Assembly (NCBI RefSeq): GCF_030814115.1
Contig: NZ_JAUSUP010000001.1
Span: 682,001 to 746,000, forward strand
From: Alkalibacillus filiformis
GTDB lineage: Bacteria; Bacillota; Bacilli; Bacillales; Alkalibacillaceae
Reading direction: 5' to 3'
DNA: 64,000 nucleotides
A model generated the notes under the pieces. That model saw nothing but the letters and a program-made list of their open reading frames with translations, was not told the origin of the DNA and made no database searches. Position numbers and translations under genes: made by a program. Shown here piece after piece: positions 62,971-64,000 of the stretch; the first letter of the stretch is position 1; every line of letters starts with the position of its first letter.

Positions 62971-63582
62971 TTATTTAGCTTCTTCGTAACGCTTGCTAAC
63001 TTCATCCCAATTTACAACGTTCCAGAATGCATTAATGTAATCTGGACGACGGTTTTGGTATTTTAAGTAGTAAGCATGCTCCCAAACGTCTAATCCTAAG
63101 ATTGGTGTAACACCTTCCATAACAGGTGTGTCTTGGTTTGGTGTAGATGTAATCTCTAAGTTACCGTTTTTAACTACTAACCAAGCCCAACCTGAACCAA
63201 AACGTCCAGCGCCAGCTGCTGCAAAGTCTTCTTTGAATTGGTCAAAGCTTCCGAAAGCTTCTTTAATCTTCTCTGCTAATTCACCTGTTGGCTCACCGCC
63301 ACCATTTGGTGAAAGAATAGTCCAGAATAATGTATGGTTAGCGTGACCACCGCCGTTGTTACGTACTGCAGTTTGAATGTCACTTGGAAGTGAGTCTAGG
63401 TTTTGAAGTAGTTCTTCTAATGATTTGTCTTGAAGATCTGCATGCCCTTCTAGAGCTGCGTTCAACTTCGTCACATACGTATTATGGTGTTTCGTGTGGT
63501 GAATATTCATTGTTTCTTGGTCGATGTGTGGTTCTAATGCATCATATGCATAAGGTAATTCTGGTAGTTCAAATTTAGCCAT
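62971..63582 (-). CDS. sodA: Superoxide dismutase (Mn/Fe)
   Basis: 203 residues from the ATG at 63582 (AAGGAGGAATTAATT upstream); an upstream in-frame start at 63672 would read through the leader. Metal ligands in [12 protein letters not shown], the second histidine in [12 protein letters not shown], and [19 protein letters not shown]. Manganese form is likely, as in Bacillus. A hairpin lies in the leader. Confidence 0.95.
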   Translation of the reverse strand: MAKFELPELPYAYDALEPHIDQETMNIHHTKHHNTYVTKLNAALEGHADLQDKSLEELLQNLDSLPSDIQTAVRNNGGGHANHTLFWTILSPNGGGEPTGELAEKIKEAFGSFDQFKEDFAAAGAGRFGSGWAWLVVKNGNLEITSTPNQDTPVMEGVTPILGLDVWEHAYYLKYQNRRPDYINAFWNVVNWDEVSKRYEEAK

Positions 63583-63607
63583 AATTAATTCCTCCTTCAA
63601 CATAATA

Positions 63608-63638
63608 CAGTGGAAAGTATTTTCTGAATTTCCACTCA
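63608..63638 (-). repeat. Inverted repeat in the sodA leader
   Basis: AGTGGAAA (from 63609) and TTTCCACT (to 63637) can form an 8-bp stem with a 13-nt loop, 26 bp before the sodA ATG. It may be an operator or mRNA-stability element. Confidence 0.4.
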
Positions 63639-63795
63639 GTAAAAGGTTATCAACCGAATGGCTGATATGCAAGTTTTTTGCCTTAAAAGTATTTCCGTTA
63701 TTTTATTACCCTTAAACTAATTTAATTAAACATAGTTATTATGAAATTAAATTTTCTGAATTATATGGTAAAATATATTAAATGAGGTGATGTAG

Positions 63796-64000
63796 ATGAG
63801 ATCATATTTATTCACTGGCTTTCCAGGCTTTATATCTGAGAATTTAATTCGTGAAATTATTCGTCAAAAGAAGTTTGAACAGGTTTACTTACTTGTCATA
63901 GAACAATCTATGGACGAAGCTAATAGCTTACTCAACAAGGTTGTAATTGAAGAAAAAATCGCTCAAGATAAATTGACGATCGTTAAAGGGGATATTACTC
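63796..64000 (+). CDS. SDR-like NAD(P)-binding oxidoreductase (5' end only)
   Basis: 68 residues visible; the frame is open at the window end. Start ATG at 63796 after GAGGTGATG. Nucleotide-binding TGFPGFI near the N terminus (TGxxGxI) followed by ENLIREIIRQ and YLLVIEQ, resembling the extended short-chain dehydrogenase/thioester-reductase group. Full identity cannot be judged from this fragment. Confidence 0.6.
   Translation, partial: MRSYLFTGFPGFISENLIREIIRQKKFEQVYLLVIEQSMDEANSLLNKVVIEEKIAQDKLTIVKGDIT

Noticed and set aside
63751-63765. CodY-box-like AATTTTCTGAATTAT upstream of the last gene
   Set aside because: Three mismatches to the consensus in a very AT-rich region; not distinguishable from chance without other support.
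1-64000. CRISPR arrays, insertion sequences, prophage or integrated elements
   Set aside because: No regularly spaced repeats, transposase-like genes or attachment-site duplications were noticed anywhere in the window.

Overview
The window comes from a low-GC, endospore-forming Bacillota of the Bacillaceae, probably a halophilic or alkaliphilic relative of Bacillus. Evidence: spo0A, spoIVB and the complete spoIIIAA-AH operon; AAGGAGG-type ribosome sites; and long stretches in the same order as the yqi-yqh-yqg region of the Bacillus subtilis chromosome. No prophage, IS element or CRISPR array was seen. The species call is inference.

Layout. 1-8.5 kb (minus strand): a bacilliredoxin followed by the branched-chain keto-acid operon ptb-bcd-buk-lpdV-bkdAA-bkdAB-bkdB, with its regulator bkdR upstream to 10.6 kb. 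10.7-16.4 kb: small membrane protein YqzF, a stand-alone aspartokinase, spo0A, spoIVB and recN. 16.4-24.7 kb: argR, tlyA, dxs, oapA, a ~615-nt structured RNA (OLE RNA), ispA, xseB, xseA, folD, nusB. 24.8-27.1 kb: yqhY, accC, accB. 27.3-32.6 kb: spoIIIAH-AA with a sigma-E type promoter. 32.7-35.8 kb: efp, an M24 peptidase, aroQ, yqhR, yqhP. 35.9-39.1 kb: a B12-dependent ribonucleotide reductase with a pair of NrdR-like boxes, then rhodanese yqhL. 39.3-43.5 kb: glycine cleavage operon under a tandem glycine riboswitch. 43.7-46.1 kb: yqhH-yqhG. 46.2-50.6 kb: aroK divergent from the comGA-GG competence pseudopilus operon. 50.6-64 kb: tRNA-Gln, yqgY, yqgX, yqgW, a FetA/FetB-type ABC pair, an LTA-synthase-like gene split by an in-frame amber codon, yqgQ, rhomboid gluP, two unassigned membrane-anchored proteins, rpmG, fthC, a class B PBP, an MFS transporter, sodA and the start of a short-chain dehydrogenase-like gene.

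The most notable item is the OLE RNA locus (about 20.3-20.9 kb). It is a GC-rich, non-coding, hairpin-rich stretch between ispA and a 195-residue multi-spanning membrane protein with a DxxxD motif (OapA), followed by dxs. This is the gene order known for OLE RNA in extremophilic Firmicutes. Other points worth checking are a BkdR whose AAA+ domain lacks the GAFTGA sigma-54 contact loop, the amber codon in the LTA-synthase paralogue, the NrdR-like box pair upstream of nrdJ, and a hairpin-containing gap inside the spoIIIA operon.

All calls rest on reading the sequence and on recalled family motifs. No database search was run.
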